From Chrysemys picta bellii (Eukaryota > Chordata > Testudines > Emydidae): a stretch of DNA of 64,000 nt. A program made the translations under genes and the position numbers. Below the pieces are notes generated by a model that was given only the letters and a program-made list of their open reading frames with translations, did no database searches and was not told where the DNA came from. Below are positions 1 to 10,895 of this stretch, piece by piece. The stretch lies in assembly GCF_011386835.1 (NCBI RefSeq), contig NC_088795.1, positions 114,469,434 to 114,533,433 on the forward strand. Direction: 5' to 3'. The first letter of the stretch is position 1. Each line of letters opens with the position of its first letter.

Positions 1-46
1 ATGAGACTAGGCGAATCTTGCAGATTCTTTTTGCATAACATCTCAA

Positions 47-438
47 AGGGCTGGTCTCCACTAAAGCTGTAAGTCGACCGAAGTTACACTAGTCTAGTTA
101 TGTAAGTTACGTAACTGAAGTTGATGTAACTTCAGTCGACTTACAGTAGGGTGACCAGACAGCAAGTGTGAAAAATTGGGACACAGGGTGAGGTGTAATA
201 GAAACCTATATAAGAAAAAGACCCAAAAATCGGGACATCTGGTCACCCTAACTTACAGCCTTGTCTACACTGCGCTATGTCGATGGGATATGCTCTCCAG
301 GCAACTTATCTTCTGCCTTTTGGGGAGGTGGAGTGTGCTCTGCCATTGACTTAGCGGGTTGTCACCAGACCCGCTAAATTGACACTGCTGCATCAATCTC
401 AGCAATGCTGATTTAGCCGGAAGTATAGACAAGCCCTA
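47..438. mobile_element. hAT-like non-autonomous DNA transposon (outer element)
   Basis: The left end reads AGGGCTGGTCTCCACT and the right end is the near inverse, AGTATAGACAAGCCCT. This matches the 'agggcttgtctacact' terminal family I recall as common in turtles. The inside is partly self-complementary around positions 66-142 (a TAAGTCGAC/GTCGACTTA stem). No clean target-site duplication is visible at the outer ends. It carries no transposase. A complete hAT element is inserted in it at 147-250, so this copy is the older of the two. Confidence 0.6.
147..250. mobile_element. Miniature hAT element nested in the outer element
   Basis: The terminal inverted repeats are TAGGGTGACCAGA and TCTGGTCACCCTA. 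The element is 104 bp long and is flanked by a perfect 8-bp direct repeat, ACTTACAG, at 139-146 and 251-258. Perfect terminal repeats plus an 8-bp duplication are the hallmark of hAT transposition. There is no coding capacity, so it must have been moved by a transposase encoded elsewhere. Part of a related end (GGTGACCAGACAGAAC) appears alone near 15461. Confidence 0.85.
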
Positions 439-441
439 AGA

Positions 442-985
442 CACAGCCTTTTGTATCCATCCATACAGCTAAAACTCTCCTCCAAGCTCAGTTATTGCAA
501 CATCCTTTTCTCTTGCTTTGACAAATGCAGTCTTGCCCCATTCATATCCATTCAGAATGCTGCTGCAAAGATCATTCTCCTAGCTCCCCACTTAGACCAC
601 GTCACCCCTCTCTTTGCATCCCTTCACTGGCTCCCCCTTCTCTATCTCATTAAACATAAGCTGTTTGTCTTCTCTTTCAAGACCTTTCAGGGCCTATCGC
701 CACCCTACCTATTATCTTGTATCCACTACTGCATTCCCACCCATTATCAGCCCATGATGCTACCCTCCATTGTAAACTTGTTACATTTTCTAACAAGCAC
801 CATTGTGCTTTCTTCCATGCTGCTCCTCACACTTGAGAGGAGCTCCTCATAAACATCTGCAAAGCTACCTAATTATCCTCCATCTCTTTATTCTGGGTTT
901 GTATAGCTCCTGGAACAATGTGGTTCTGGTCCATGACTAGGGCTCCTAGGTGCTACAGTCATACAAATAATAAATATTATCCTCT
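442..985 (+). mobile_element. L2-clade LINE, 3' end (reverse-transcriptase tail and 3' UTR)
   Basis: A frame open from 451 to 852 translates to the C-terminal part of an L2-type reverse transcriptase. Seen in order are SYCNILF (family pattern DYCNSLL), IQNAAAKI, DHVTPLFASLHWLPL and FKTFQGLSPPYL. These are the hallmark blocks after the catalytic domain of L2 LINEs. The catalytic part is missing, as in a typical 5'-truncated insertion. Downstream, 893-975 resembles the L2/MIR 3' tail (one-copy motif near TACAAATAATAAAT). The frame is old and has lost its original stop context, so it is not a functional gene. The family assignment is from memory of conserved blocks. Confidence 0.75.
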
Positions 986-3070
986 TTCTTTCTGCAAGGA
1001 CACTGACCCCAAAAGGCCTTTCTTTATCCTTCAGCTGATGCAGCAGTCAGCTGTTCTGGAGTAAGGCCAACTGAAATGCTTCTAGGTGCCTTTAATGAGC
1101 AATACATTCTTACACAAGTTTAAAAAAAAAATAAAAAAAAATCTTGTGATAAATAGAAGAGGCCAAAATTCACATAGGCGATTCTAGTCTTTGTAAAATA
1201 AGCCACAGCTTTTGCTGTAATTTCAAAGACATTTGACATTTTCACCAAGACTAATCCTCTCTTTCCCCCCAAATTTACCATGGTAAAATTACATGCCTGG
1301 TTCTTTGAGTTGAAAACCATCCATAGCTAAACCTTTCACATATGCTGTCAGGCAGCTGCTTGTTTTTAGTGTCAGAAAGGTCATGCCAGAATGGTCAGAA
1401 TATAGAACAGAGTAGATAGAAAAGAAATGCCATACAGCTATGCATAAGCCACCCTTTTCAGGTTTTGTGCATGAAATTACAATATCCATGAACATCCGTG
1501 TATAAAACAGGATAAGACCATACGCAGACATTTTAACCTCACTTCCCTAGCAACCCAAAAGTGTATCACACACAGTAATTATCTTCTCTATGTAAGGCTT
1601 AAGGACTTTTTTTTTTCACAATGCACAGTGCTTTTGCTGTTTCTCTGCTGGTTTTGTCACTCTCCCGCAGAGTGATTTAAGAGGGATCCCACATCAACTT
1701 TGTGTCTAAATTTAACCTATCAAAGCTGGTAAATAGCAAGAATAAGATTTAACCTCTTAAGTATCCATGACGTAACGCCACCAATAATTAGTGTTCAAAC
1801 AAAGTTATTTGGCTCAACGAGCCTCTTTCTTATCCAAGCAAGATCAAAAGCATTTTTCTGGACATTTATATGACAATTCCATTTAGTATGTACTCCCAGG
1901 TCCTTTCGAGAAGGCTAATGTGTAGAAATAAATAAGTGTTCTCAGGCAGATTAGATCACCTTCTTTACTACACCCACTTCCAATCAGACCATGGAGCTAA
2001 GGGTTGAGAAAGTTCTTTGTTTTACTTAGCAACAGGCCTACACCAAAACTCCAGCTCCAACCGCTCTTGAAATGTGGAAAAGTTTGGATTCAAACTTCAT
2101 GACTCTTCATCCTTGTTAGCTTTTTATACCTGATATTCTCTTGATTAGGCTAAATTGAAATGGTAAAAAGAGAATAAATGAATCAGGCCCCTAGCAATTG
2201 TGAAGTAAAGGTCAAATCCTGCCCTGGCTGGCACAGCAAAAGCGAGAGAGAGCTGGTGTGCCCTCTGCCATAGGGATTCTGCTGGTCCAGGACACACATG
2301 TAAGTGAAGGGCTGGGACACCATTTGGGATGCACTTTGCTCCACATTGAGGAAGAGTAGCATGCTCATGCATTCTCTGTTGACTAGTGATTGCTACTGAT
2401 AGGGCATATGTATTAGCTTCCTTGGTATGTTTGCCACCCCCACATAACTGGGAAACCATGGCTCCTTCAGAACATGCTGCAGTGGATGGTTCATTAGCCT
2501 GGCTCACCTGCTCTTGTAATTTATGCCCTATTTGTATAGGAGGAAAGGAAATTTGTGCTTCCTCCTCCCTCTCCCTCCCCAACTCTTTTTCCATATCAGC
2601 ACAACAGAAGTCATAACTGAGCCCCAGGCACTTTCTAAACTCTCAGTAATATTTTCCATATCTCCAGAAATAGGACCGAATCTGGGTCCCTTTGCAGTTC
2701 ATAGCAAAAGTCAATTTGACTTTAGTGGGACTTGTATTTTGTTTAAATTCCTTAATATATATCATTTCATTTGATAGTCCCTAGTGCTTGACAAATAAAC
2801 AGCTCACACTGTTGGGACTAGATTTAGATAGTCCCAAAGCAGGAAAGGGAAGAAACTTGGAGACTAAAGAAAATACTGCTTTACCATAGTGCTGGCATCC
2901 CACACAAGAGTGAAACAGGAAAGCTGTACTGGACACTCCTTTCAAAAGGAGGCGTTGGGAGAATCTTACCATCAAGTTTGGCAGGTTTCAGAACACTGCA
3001 AGGGAGGGTGGAGCATTCCCTCTGATATTGGGACATATAGTAATTTAACCAACAAACTTGTAAACTTTTC
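986..3070. other. No recognisable gene; unique-looking DNA
   Basis: I find no gene and no clear mobile-element boundary here. There is an A-rich run near 1121-1140 and a T-rich run near 1609-1618. Frames on both strands in 2145-2975 are short and overlap one another without family motifs. The stretch near 2190-2350 has wording like some turtle MITEs (AAATCCTGCCCTGGC), but I see no matching end. Confidence 0.4.
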
Positions 3071-3077
3071 TTCCTTC

Positions 3078-3435
3078 AGAGTAGGGCTGGCGAGAACACA
3101 ATATTCCTTTTCACAAAAGGTGTCAAAATTTGTTTTCATTCTGCAACATATGAAAATGAAACCTTTCAAAAATTTTCATGAAAAATGGGAGAGAGACCGA
3201 CAGACAGACCAGACTAGTCGATATCCTGGTATTAGGGCACACACTTGGAATGTGGGACACCGATGCTCAAGTGTCTGTCTGACCCTCTCTCACTGATCTT
3301 GGTTTTGACCAAAAATTCCATTCTGAACCGCAGAAACCTTTCCAATGAATTTTTTTCCAAAATTGATACATTTCCATGAAACATTTCGCTTTTGATGAAA
3401 AAAAGTTGTATTGAAAAATTTTATCAGATCAGTGA
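3078..3435. repeat. Fold-back MITE family 'GGGCTGG...AAAATTTTC', diverged copy
   Basis: The left end reads AGGGCTGGCGAGAACA and the interior alternates A-rich and T-rich tracts typical of a family with copies near 7530, 43201, 53531 and 55672 in this window. Here both arms are heavily diverged. No transposase frame is present. The class is unknown, and it may be a hAT or other TIR miniature element. Confidence 0.4.
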
Positions 3436-3640
3436 AAGCATCCAAGACCTTATGTTCAACTTGACAGTGAAATATATATGTCATAGTTCAGTTTGCTTTG
3501 TTTTCTTTCCTGATTATCTGTTTCTAAGTACTTAATTTTTTTGTGTTGTGTTTAATTTGTTCCGCAGAACATGCAACTATTTATTTGGCCAAACCACTTA
3601 ATCAAATTGACTAGCAGGTCTGTGTAGGTCCAATTCCACT

Positions 3641-3722
3641 GTCTGATTTGCTTTTCCAAACAGGTTTGGGCCTGGTTAATATTTGGATGAAAGACTACCA
3701 AGAAAAACTCAGGTGCTGCAGG
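3641..3722 (+). repeat. 5S rRNA-derived fragment (5S-type SINE or pseudogene)
   Basis: The segment follows the 3' two thirds of vertebrate 5S rRNA: GTCTGATTTG, then CAGGTTTGGGCCTGGTTAAT, then TTGGATGAAAGAC, then AGGTGCTGCAGG. These blocks keep the order and spacing of 5S rRNA, with scattered changes and a changed segment before AGGTGCTG. The first third is not recognisable. The sequence continues without a terminator-like T run, which fits a 5S-headed SINE of the AmnSINE/5S-Sauria type better than a gene copy. I cannot say which. Confidence 0.65.
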
Positions 3723-4394
3723 AAGTGGTATTGGTGTTTCAGGAGATGGAGCTATGATGCTTTCAGTATCTATCTGTGCATTTTAATACACTAAAATCCA
3801 ATTACTGTAAATGAGAAGGTTTTGTTTTGTTGCTGCTCATCACAACTCTCTGGAATCTGTCAGAGGAATGAGTGATACCACCTTACTGCTGTATCATCCC
3901 TCGTTCTCCATCCTGTATGTGATTCAGCAGCACCTTAGGATCAACAATGTTGAAGCAGATCAGTGAGATCAGAGATGATTGTCTTCTATCCAAGGCCATA
4001 GTGAGATCACTCACCCATGCCATCTCCATGCTGTATACCACTTTGAGATTAAATTACAAAGGGTTTGGGATGTTGGCAGAAATCAAGTATTGCTTTAGTT
4101 TGCTCACCACTTTCTATTCCATTATGAAAGGGAAGTTGGAGATTGGGCAGTTGTGAGATCACTGGATTCTTGAGAAGTGGTCAGACTATCATATGCTTTC
4201 GTTTGATTGGTAGAATGCTTTCTCAGAAGGAGTCATTAATTATTTTGTTCATTAGTGTGCCTGGGCACTCTTAACTTTCACCAGCACAGAGGGACAGAGA
4301 TTCTAAGTTATATAGATTCTTGTATTGTACTCATCACTGAGCACTTTCCAGTGGTGCATTAAGTGACATGACCAATATCTGTCATGTGTTGTTT
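3723..4394. other. No recognisable gene; possible body of the 5S-headed repeat
   Basis: This stretch may include the body of the SINE headed by the 5S-like segment. I recognise no tRNA boxes, no LINE tail and no coding motif in it. Confidence 0.3.
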
Positions 4395-4857
4395 GTTCTT
4401 ACAAACTGCTCATATAAAATGATGGGGTCTAAGTTACTGGTTACCACTCAAGGAACTGATCTTGGAGTTGTTGTGGATAGTTCTCTGAAAACATCTGCTC
4501 ACTGTGCAGCAGCGGTCAAAAAAGCTAACAATGTTAGGAACAGGGTAGATAATAAACACAGTAAATGTCATAATGCCACTATATAAAGCCATGATATGCC
4601 CACATCTTGAATACTGTGTGCAGTTCAGGTCGCACCATCTAAAAAAATAAAATTGGAAAAGGTAAAGAGGAGGGCAAAAAATGATTAGGGGGATGGAACA
4701 GCTTCCATATGAGGAGAGATTAAAAAGAGGGGGACTGTTCAGCTTAGAAAAGAGATGACGCTATGATAGAGGTCTATAAAATCATGAATGGTGTGGAGAA
4801 AGTGTTATTTACCCCCTTCACATAACACAAGAACTAACCCAATGAAATTAGTAGGAC
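4395..4857 (+). mobile_element. CR1 LINE, internal/3' coding fragment
   Basis: Translation gives KLLVTTQGTDLGVVVDSSL, then KTSAHCAAAVKKANNV, which is the CR1 block after the reverse-transcriptase catalytic domain. Further on come degenerate versions of the 'PHLEYCVQF', 'VQRRA.RMI' and 'YEERLKRLGLF' blocks. Frameshifts and stops break it throughout. It ends abruptly around 4857, before the CR1 3' UTR, and is followed by an earlier segment of CR1 coding sequence. Two separate insertions or a rearrangement must therefore meet here. Confidence 0.75.
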
Positions 4858-6425
4858 TGGGGAAGCTACAGAAGACTGGAAGAAAGCTAATGTGTCAATA
4901 TTTAAAAAGTGTAAATAGGATTACCTGGGTCATCATAACCTTGTCAATCTCTCACTGATCCTGGGCAAGATAATGGACTGGCTAATACAGGACTCAATTA
5001 ATAAAGAAAGAAGGCTAATATAATTAAAGCCAATCATCATGGGTTTATGGAAAATAGATCCTGTCAAACTCACTTTACCTTTTTTTCATGAGATTACAAG
5101 TTTGGTTGATAAAGGTAATAGTATTGATGTAGTGTACTTAGATTTCTGTAAGGCATTTGACTTGGTACCACAAGACATTTTGATTAAAAAACAAGAGAGA
5201 GATAAAATTACCATAGCACACATTAAATGAATTAAAAGTTGGTTTTACTGATAAGACTCAAAATGTAATTGTAAATGGGGAATTATCATTGAATGGGTGT
5301 GTTCTGCTGCAGTCCCATGGGGATCCATTCTTTTTATTAATGACCTGGAAGAAAACATAAAATCTGATAAAGTTTGCAGGTGGCACAAAAATTGGGGGAG
5401 TGGTAAATAATGAAGAGGATGTGTCACTAATACACAGCAACCTGAATTGCTTGGTAAGCGGGGTGAAAACAGTATGAGTTTTAATATGACTAAATGTAAG
5501 CATCTAGGCACAAAGAATTTAGGCCAGGATGGGGGACTTTATCCTGGGAAACAGTGACTCTGACAAAGATGTGGGGGTGGGTACAGCTGAATAGGAGCTC
5601 CCAGTGCAACACTGGCCAAAATGGTGAATGCAACCCTTGGATGTGTAAAAAGTGGAATCTCAAGTAGGAACAGAGAGGTTAATTTTATGCCTATATTTGG
5701 TACTGATGTGAACACTGCTGAAAAACTGTGTCCAGATCTGTTGACCACAATTCAAGAAGAACATAAGAACGGCCATACTGGGTCAGATCAAAGGTCCATC
5801 TAGCCCAGTATCCTGTCTTCTGACAATTGCCAATGCCAGAGGGAATGACCAGACCAGGTAATCATCAAGTGATCCATGCCCTGTTGCCCATTCCTAGCTT
5901 TTGGCAAACAGAGGCTAGGGACACCATCCCTGCCCATCCTGGCTAATAGAAGGATGTTGATAAATTGGAGAGGGTTCAGAGAAGAGCCATAGGAATGATT
6001 AAAGCATTAGAAAACTTGCTAATAGTGATTGAATTCCTTGACTCTGTTTAGTTTAATAAAGAGAAGGTTAAGAAGTGAGTTAATTAGTCTATAAGCACCT
6101 ACATGGGGAACAAATATTTCCTAATGGAAATTGCAAAGTCAAACACTCTTCACTCTAGCAGAGAAATGTATTACTTTCCCATGGCTGGAAGTTGAAGCTA
6201 GACAAATCAGACTGGTAATAAGTTGTAAATTTTTAACAGTGAGAGTAATTAACCAGTGGAACAACTTACCAAGGATGGATGTTCCATTACTGACAATTTT
6301 AAAATCAAGATTTAATGTATTTTTAAAATATATACTCTAGGAATTATTTTGGGGAAGTTCTGTGGACTATGTTATAAAGGAGGTCAGACTAGATGATCAC
6401 AATGTTCCCTTCTGGCCTAGGAATC
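4858..6425 (+). mobile_element. CR1 LINE, 3' half, decayed and interrupted
   Basis: It begins at the segment corresponding to 'PEDWKKANV...' upstream of the reverse-transcriptase core. It contains VDKGNSIDVVYLDFCKAFD (the palm-domain Asp block), a degenerate VPQG/FADD region, then the C-terminal blocks. The recognisable CR1 3' end GTCAGACTAGATGATCACAA lies near 6386-6405. Many stops and frameshifts show it is dead. A minus-strand CR1 3' end is inserted at about 5761-5950, and the CR1 reading resumes at GAAGGATGTTGATAAATTGG. Confidence 0.8.
5761..5950 (-). mobile_element. CR1-type LINE 3' UTR nested in another CR1
   Basis: The plus strand reads ACATAAGAACGGCCATACTG, then CCATCTAGCCCAGTATCC and GAGGCTAGGGACACCATCCC. 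This is a widespread reptile repeat that I take as the inverted 3' end of a CR1-like LINE. It sits inside the plus-strand CR1: AGAAG occurs on both sides (about 5756 and 5949), compatible with a short target-site duplication. The host CR1 is continuous when this piece is left out, so this insertion is the younger of the two. Confidence 0.6.
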
Positions 6426-7290
6426 ATTAAAAAAAACATTCTTTCCCTACCTGTTTCGTACTTTTCTATGCAGTGAATATTGATTTTTTTGTTTGTCTTG
6501 TTTGCTCTGTTTCATAAGGAGCAGAGCCTGAGAATATGCTTTGTTTACTTCCTCGTTTACTTTATTGGTGACATTCTGTACTAAATGCCCTCCCACATCC
6601 TACTTAGCAGGAACATTCAGCAGAAAAATCAGCACATGCCTCATTTTTTATTTATGTTTTGCAATTTACCTTCAGCTTCAACACTAGGAATCCATCCCTC
6701 TAAGATGCTCAGCATCTCCCAAGAAGCGCTGAATATGCCCTTCTCCCACTGAAGCCAGGATAGGGCCCTAAATTAACATATTAATTTTTGTTAGTTCTAT
6801 TTTGTGCACCGTAATTCATACAGTCGAGACATTTTAAATTCACACATACAGTAGTCACGCTGCCGAAGTGTGAATTAATACACCACAATTCACACCCTGT
6901 CTTGTCTTATATTGATTAAATAACACTGCACTCATCAGATGCTTACTATTGAAATATTTTTGCTTACTTCTCCAAGTTGAAGTCAATGGGACAATATGTG
7001 TGAATAACTGCTCGCCACTGGAAGTAAGGAGTTCACAGTCTGGTCTTTGTTTTTTAATATGGCTCGAGCTGAGCTGACTGAGTATATTGTTGATGAGAGA
7101 AGGTCATTTTTTAGATCTTCTGATTTAATAAACATTGTCCATTCTGTGGCCTTTGTAACAGTTTCAAGGTAGTGTGATTATTTTGGAGGGCTAAATTACA
7201 CATCTCTGAATATAAGAATTTGTAAGGCAAAATGGCAGAGAATTGACAGCAGTGGTGCTGATAATAAAGTAACTACTTTAAATGTGCAGG
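6426..7290. other. No recognisable gene; unique-looking DNA
   Basis: I see nothing coding. A 'GAAGTCAATGGGAC' phrase at 6979-6992 is shared with several small palindromic repeats elsewhere in the window, but no partner arm is clear. Confidence 0.35.
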
Positions 7291-7650
7291 TCTTAGAAAG
7301 CTGCTGTGGTTACCTGCACCTGCCTGTTTGGGCTAAATCTCACACAGTGAACAATGTTCCCTCCTCCTGGAGAGGAGAGGTCGTGCATCATGGGAATACC
7401 TGGCCATAGTGCATTGTGGGAGATGTGCATTGTGGGAGATGTGCACGGCTCACAGAGAAGAATGGGGACATTACACAATTGAACTGCAAATTCAATGAGG
7501 TACCATGGCAGCCTTTCCAAATTGAAATATTGTGGTTTTCAGTGATTTAATGAAAAATCACATTTCTCGATGGAAAACAAACACTTTTTGTGAAAGCTTT
7601 TTAGTTGAAAACCCAATTTTCCATTGCAAAACAGTTTTGTAGGAAAACTT
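7291..7650. repeat. Fold-back MITE family fragment with 'CATCATGGGAATACC' core
   Basis: The segment has a GC-richer core around 7385-7450 with GCATCATGGGAATACC and a local duplication of GCATTGTGGGAGATGTGC at 7411-7428 and 7427-7444. A T- and A-rich arm (TTTCCATTGCAAAAC) follows. The same core wording occurs at 53771-53785 in the larger copy at 53531-54072. No coding frame. Confidence 0.5.
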
Positions 7651-9084
7651 TCAAAAATCCCTACTGATTAGTGTGAAAATTGCAAAGTCAAACACTCAAA
7701 AAAGCCCAAACCCTTGTCAAATAACATCCCCCCTTAACTCCTCCCATAGAAATCCTGTTCAGAAGATGGGTTTAGACACTCAGTTATGTATCTCCCCAGA
7801 CCAAAATTTGGCCAGGGCACTGCGACTAGCACCTTTACTTTTGTGAAAAATGCTATGAAATCTTTAATAGTCACAATGTGAACTTCAGCTTTAAATCTCA
7901 TCCAAAAGATGTCATTTGTAAACAGCACAGGGTCATTACTCTTGTCCTGTGTGGCACTGTCTCAGTGCTGACAGAGTGGGAAGATTATCTGCTACCCTTA
8001 TCATCTAGGCTTTGTGTGTGTGTGTAGTTTCTTGTTATCCAAGGACTAACTCTACTTAGGTTATCAAAGCGTATGAGATCATACACAGCCTAAAGTAATG
8101 TAGCATGGCTACAGAGTGAAAGGAGGGTTAATAAAGACTGTGGTGTGAGACTGATACATTTTAATAGCATAGCAGGTTCCAGTTTTAAAATGTATTTCTA
8201 CTTTATTTTTATGCCTGTTATTTTCTGCAGTATGAAATCATGGTTCTTGCAAGGACAATGTCAGATTGGCAATGTGTGGAATTGCCAGTAGGAGGAATTT
8301 TTGATGTAAAACTGGGCATATTTGTGTGGTTCATCTATATGACACATCTCCAGGATTCCTTATTTTGTAATCTTCATTGCACATGGTTATAATGTTTTGA
8401 TTGCAATGTACCCAAGATGCCATGCAGACAATGAATGATTGGATCTTAATTTCTGAAAGATATACTCAGTGTCAATTTTCTTACAGTTTGACTCTGTAAT
8501 GAATCCTAATAACTGTGTAGGCAGTGCTTACTGCTAAGTATTGGTGAGATTTTATAATACCTTGATTAATGGTTTTGGACTAGAAATGTTTTTTACAATA
8601 GCTGTACCTTGCGGTTGCAGGTGTTTCATCTGGAGCTGGTGCAAACCATTCAAAGAAGTCGCTGGCAGAGAATACAGATGTGTTGCAACTGAGCAGTATA
8701 ATAAAAAATTAAGCCAATTGTACTGGTGGAACTTAAGTTTCCTTGTTACAATAATCAGGTTTAGCAGAGAACAAGACTCACTTTAGCCAGCCAGGTCAAC
8801 AGTCATATCAGACATCCAGGTGCTCAGGCTTTGCAGTGATGAGTGCCATGGAAATGCTTAAAAATAATAATAATAAAAAACTCACATTACAAATGGATAA
8901 CTAGGCTTTGGATGAAAAATCAAGGTAATCTTTTCAATTATCTCATTCCTTTCCCCTTACTGCAGAGGTGCCCAAACTTTGCCCAACTGAGGGATGAACT
9001 AGCAATTTAGCTATTTAAATATAATCAAACTTGCCAGAATCCTTGAGAACTACACCTAACTTCGTAAAATGAATTAGATTGCAG
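7651..9084. other. No recognisable gene; short TG microsatellite
   Basis: There is a short (TG)n tract near 8013-8025. Otherwise I find no gene, RNA or repeat boundary. Confidence 0.35.
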
Positions 9085-9200
9085 CTGTCCTCACTCTTAA
9101 TATGGTGATGTATCTCTCTCTGTGGTCTTATCCAAAACCCATTGATGTCAATGAGAGTCTTTCCATTAACTTCAGTTGGCTTTGCATTAGGTTCTATAAA
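9085..9200. repeat. Small palindromic MITE ('CCATTGATGTCAATG' type)
   Basis: CCAAAACCCATTGATGTCAA is followed by GAGTCTTTCCATTAACTTCAGTTGGCTTTG, which folds back on itself with mismatches. Two further copies of the same palindrome are at 29336-29406 and 39765-39845. It is too short to code and looks like an old miniature TIR element. Confidence 0.5.
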
Positions 9201-9402
9201 CTCAGTATGCAATGATCCAGATAGATCTGCAGCGTAAGCCTATGTATTAAAAATGGTGACAGTCACAGGACATATTGTAGAATTCCATGTACTGACTACT
9301 GTCCACATCTGCTAGATTGATTCTAGTGAAGGACCAATATTATTACTGGTATTTGTTTCAGGAGAAGACAGAAGAGAGTGATCAGGGAAGATGAGGACTT
9401 AG

Positions 9403-10515
9403 AAAGTAACGGACTTATTAGATAAGGGAAATGTGGTGGACCTAATATACCTGGATTTCAGTAAAGCGTTTGATACTGTACCCCATGAGGAATTATTGGT
9501 TAAGCTGGAAAAGATGGGGATCGATATGAAAATCCAGAGGTGGATAAGGAATTGGTTAATGGGCAGAATGCAGCGGGTCGTATTGAAGGGTGAACTGTCA
9601 GGTTGGAGGGAGGTTACCAGTGGAGTTCCTCAGGGTTCGGTTTTGGGACCCATTTTATTTAATCTATTTATAACTGACCTCGGAACCGATTGCAGGAGTG
9701 GACTGATAAAGTTTGCGGATGATACGAAGGTGGGAGGCGTTGCCAATTCGGAGGAGGATAGGGATATTCTGCAGGGAGACTTGAATGAGCTTGTGAATTG
9801 GAGTATCAGAAATAGGATGAAATTTAATAGTGAAAAGTGTAAGGTGATGCATTTAGGGATGACTAACAACAATTTTAGTTACAAGCTGGGGACGCATTGG
9901 TTAGAAGTAACGGAAGAGGAGAAGGACCTAGGGGTTCTTGTAGACCGGAGGATGACTATGAGTCGACAATATGACGTGGCGGTGAAAAAAGCCAATGCGG
10001 TCTTGGGATGCATTAGGCGAGGTATATCTAGTAGGGATAAGGAGGTGCAGCTTCCGTTGTATAAGGCGCTGGTGAGACCTCATTTGGAGTACTGTGTGCA
10101 GTTCTGGTCTCCCATGTTTAAAAAAGATGAACTCAAATTGGAACGGGTGCAGAGAAGGGCCACTAGGATGATCAGAGGAATGGAAAACCTGTCGTATGAA
10201 AGGAGACTAGAGGAGCTCGGGCTGTTTAGTCTGACAAAACGAAGGCTGAGGGGGGATATGATTGCTCTCTTTAAATATATCAGAGGGATAAATACCAGGG
10301 AGGGAGAGGAATTATTCCAGCTTAGTACTAATGTGGACACGAGAACGAATGGATATAAACTGGCAGTGGGGAAGTTTAGGCTTGAAATTAGACGAAGGTT
10401 TCTGACCGTCAGAGGGGTGAAATATTGGAACGGCCTTCCGAGGGAAACGGTGGGGGTGAGGGACCTGTCTGGTTTTAAGATTAAATTAGATAAGTTTATG
10501 GAGGGAATGGTTTAA
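9403..10515 (+). pseudogene. CR1 ORF2 C-terminal part (reverse transcriptase), 5'-truncated
   Basis: This reading frame stays open for about 370 codons. Motifs in order are YLDFSKAFDTVPH (palm motif with the first catalytic Asp), GVPQGSVLGPILFNLF, KFADDTKVGG (FADD, the second and third catalytic Asp) and LGVLVDRRM. Then come KKANAVLGCIRRGI, PHLEYCVQFWSP, VQRRATRMIRG, YERRLEELGLFSL and the C-terminal YWNGLP. All three catalytic Asp residues are present. The N-terminal endonuclease and the fingers region are missing through truncation, so the copy cannot move by itself. The first possible initiator is a GTG at 9433; no real start exists. In the family the full ORF2 is roughly 900-1000 residues, so this is a bit over one third. 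Confidence 0.85.
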
Positions 10516-10895
10516 TGGTAAAACATATTAGCTGAGGAATACCGAGCAATAGCAGGTAAATAGTATAATGGCTAACAAGGGTCAGGCTGGAGACTCTTAC
10601 CTACATGCTCGGGGTCTTACTGATCACCATATTTGGGGTCGGGAAGGAATTTTCCTCCAGGGTAGATTGGCTGAAGCCCTGGAGGTTTTTCGCCTTCCTC
10701 CGCAGCATGGGGCAGGGATCGCTAGCAGGAGGGTTCTCTGCAAATTGAAGTCACCAAGACACAGAATTTGGGGACTTCATCAGCAGAGTCAAGGGAAGGG
10801 TAGGGACGGTTTTGTGGCCTGCAGCATGCAGGGGGTCAGACCAGATGATCATAATGGTCCCTTCTGACCTTAAAGTCTATGAGTCTATGAGTCTA
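9403..10895 (+). mobile_element. Well-preserved 5'-truncated CR1 LINE insertion
   Basis: The element starts in the middle of the CR1 reverse transcriptase (…VTDLLDKGNVVDLIYLDF) just after an in-frame stop at 9400-9402. It runs without interruption through the end of ORF2, a 3' UTR (10516-about 10875) with GGTCAGACCAGATGATCATA, and a terminal tandem run of TCTATGAG units at 10876-10895. The simple terminal repeat is the signature of CR1. Many CpG sites remain and there are no frameshifts, so it is much younger than the other CR1 copies here. I see no convincing target-site duplication. Confidence 0.9.
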
